A stretch of 5,108 nt of DNA from Pyrodictiaceae archaeon (lineage in GTDB: Archaea; Thermoproteota; Thermoprotei_A; Sulfolobales; Pyrodictiaceae): positions 1-5,108 of the forward strand of contig JALTYD010000277.1 of assembly GCA_027046525.1 (NCBI GenBank), in the 5' to 3' direction. A model generated the notes under the pieces. That model ran no database searches, was not told the origin of the DNA, and saw nothing but the letters and a program-made list of their open reading frames with translations. Positions 4,806-5,108 of the stretch are shown here, piece by piece. How positions within the stretch are numbered: position 1 is the first letter of the stretch; the number at the start of each line of letters is the position of its first letter. The position numbers and the translations under genes were made by a program.

Positions 4806-5108
4806 GTGGAGAGCCTAGAAGAAGTAATCAACGAGATAACTAGTGTAGACTATAATGTTATTCTATCGAGGCTATCTAACTTCGTACAAAACATTGTTAA
4901 AAAAGCAGGTGCTGATGGTGTAGTAGTTGGTGTTAGTGGAGGTGTAGATTCAGCAACAACACTAGCACTTGTAGTACACGCTCTAGGAAGTGATAGAGTA
5001 AAAGCGCTCATAATGCCAGATACAGAAGTAACACCTCAAGCTGACATAAAGGATGCACTAGAACTAGCTAAAAAGTACGATATTGAGCACTATTATATAG
5101 ATATAAAA
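4806..5108 (+). CDS. nadE: NH3-dependent NAD+ synthetase (3' truncated by window edge)
   Basis: Makes NAD+ from deamido-NAD+, ATP and ammonia via an adenylated intermediate, the last step of NAD biosynthesis. The visible 101 residues are the N-terminal part of the roughly 260-280-residue archaeal single-domain enzyme; no glutaminase domain precedes it. The PP-loop ATP pyrophosphatase signature SGGVDS is at 44-49 after strand VVVGV. ALIMPD (67-72) and TPQADIKDALELA (76-88) match the conserved segment after the second strand of NadE. GTG 4806 gives a normal helical N-terminus (MESLEEVINEI). An in-frame ATG at 4752 would add 18 mostly hydrophobic residues and leave only 10 bases to the nnr start codon, so it is less likely. 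The frame is intact up to the window end. Divergence from nnr puts NAD synthesis and NAD(P)H repair side by side. Confidence 0.93.
   Translation, partial: MESLEEVINEITSVDYNVILSRLSNFVQNIVKKAGADGVVVGVSGGVDSATTLALVVHALGSDRVKALIMPDTEVTPQADIKDALELAKKYDIEHYYIDIK

Noticed and set aside
1..5108. Mobile element, CRISPR array, tRNA, rRNA, toxin-antitoxin or defence genes
   Set aside because: No long direct or terminal inverted repeats, no regularly spaced repeats, no tRNA-like T-arm, and every long frame is explained by a housekeeping family of similar codon use.

Overview
The window is a compact, gene-dense piece of an archaeal chromosome, most likely a hyperthermophilic crenarchaeon (Thermoproteota, probably Desulfurococcales-like). 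The evidence is a TATA-box binding protein gene, an archaeal-type (class II) glyceraldehyde-3-phosphate dehydrogenase next to phosphoglycerate kinase, Shine-Dalgarno signals of the GGTGAT type, frequent GTG/TTG starts, and AGA/AGG, ATA and CTA-rich codon use at moderate-to-low GC. The species cannot be fixed from the sequence alone.

Layout. Positions 1-1859 (+) hold a two-gene carbon-metabolism unit: the 3' two thirds of pgk, then gap, separated by 4 bases. A universal stress protein (UspA family) gene follows at 1911-2339 (+), with its own plausible TATA box and a TTG start, and ends in a T-rich tract. Facing it, 28 bases away, is the gene for TBP, the general archaeal transcription initiation factor (2368-2967, -). 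Upstream of tbp is a 127-base spacer that is GC-rich and contains a strong hairpin. Then comes nnr (3095-4741, -), a fused two-domain NAD(P)HX epimerase/dehydratase that repairs hydrated nicotinamide cofactors. Diverging from nnr is the 5' part of nadE (4806 to the window end, +), ammonia-dependent NAD synthetase.

How the genes relate. PGK and GAPDH catalyse consecutive steps between 3-phosphoglycerate and glyceraldehyde-3-phosphate. In many hyperthermophilic archaea this pair serves mainly gluconeogenesis. NadE makes NAD and Nnr repairs NADHX/NADPHX, damage that forms spontaneously with heat and as a GAPDH side reaction, so three of the six genes touch nicotinamide cofactor production, use or repair. 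TBP and the stress protein have no evident metabolic link to these.

No mobile element, CRISPR array, tRNA, rRNA or foreign-looking gene was found, and the coding genes are ordinary housekeeping families. The parts worth a second look are non-coding: the tbp promoter, where a strong TATA-like palindrome lies between the expected transcription start and the GTG codon; the GC-rich hairpin spacer between nnr and tbp; and the overlapping divergent nnr/nadE promoter region. No intergenic gap exceeds 127 bases.
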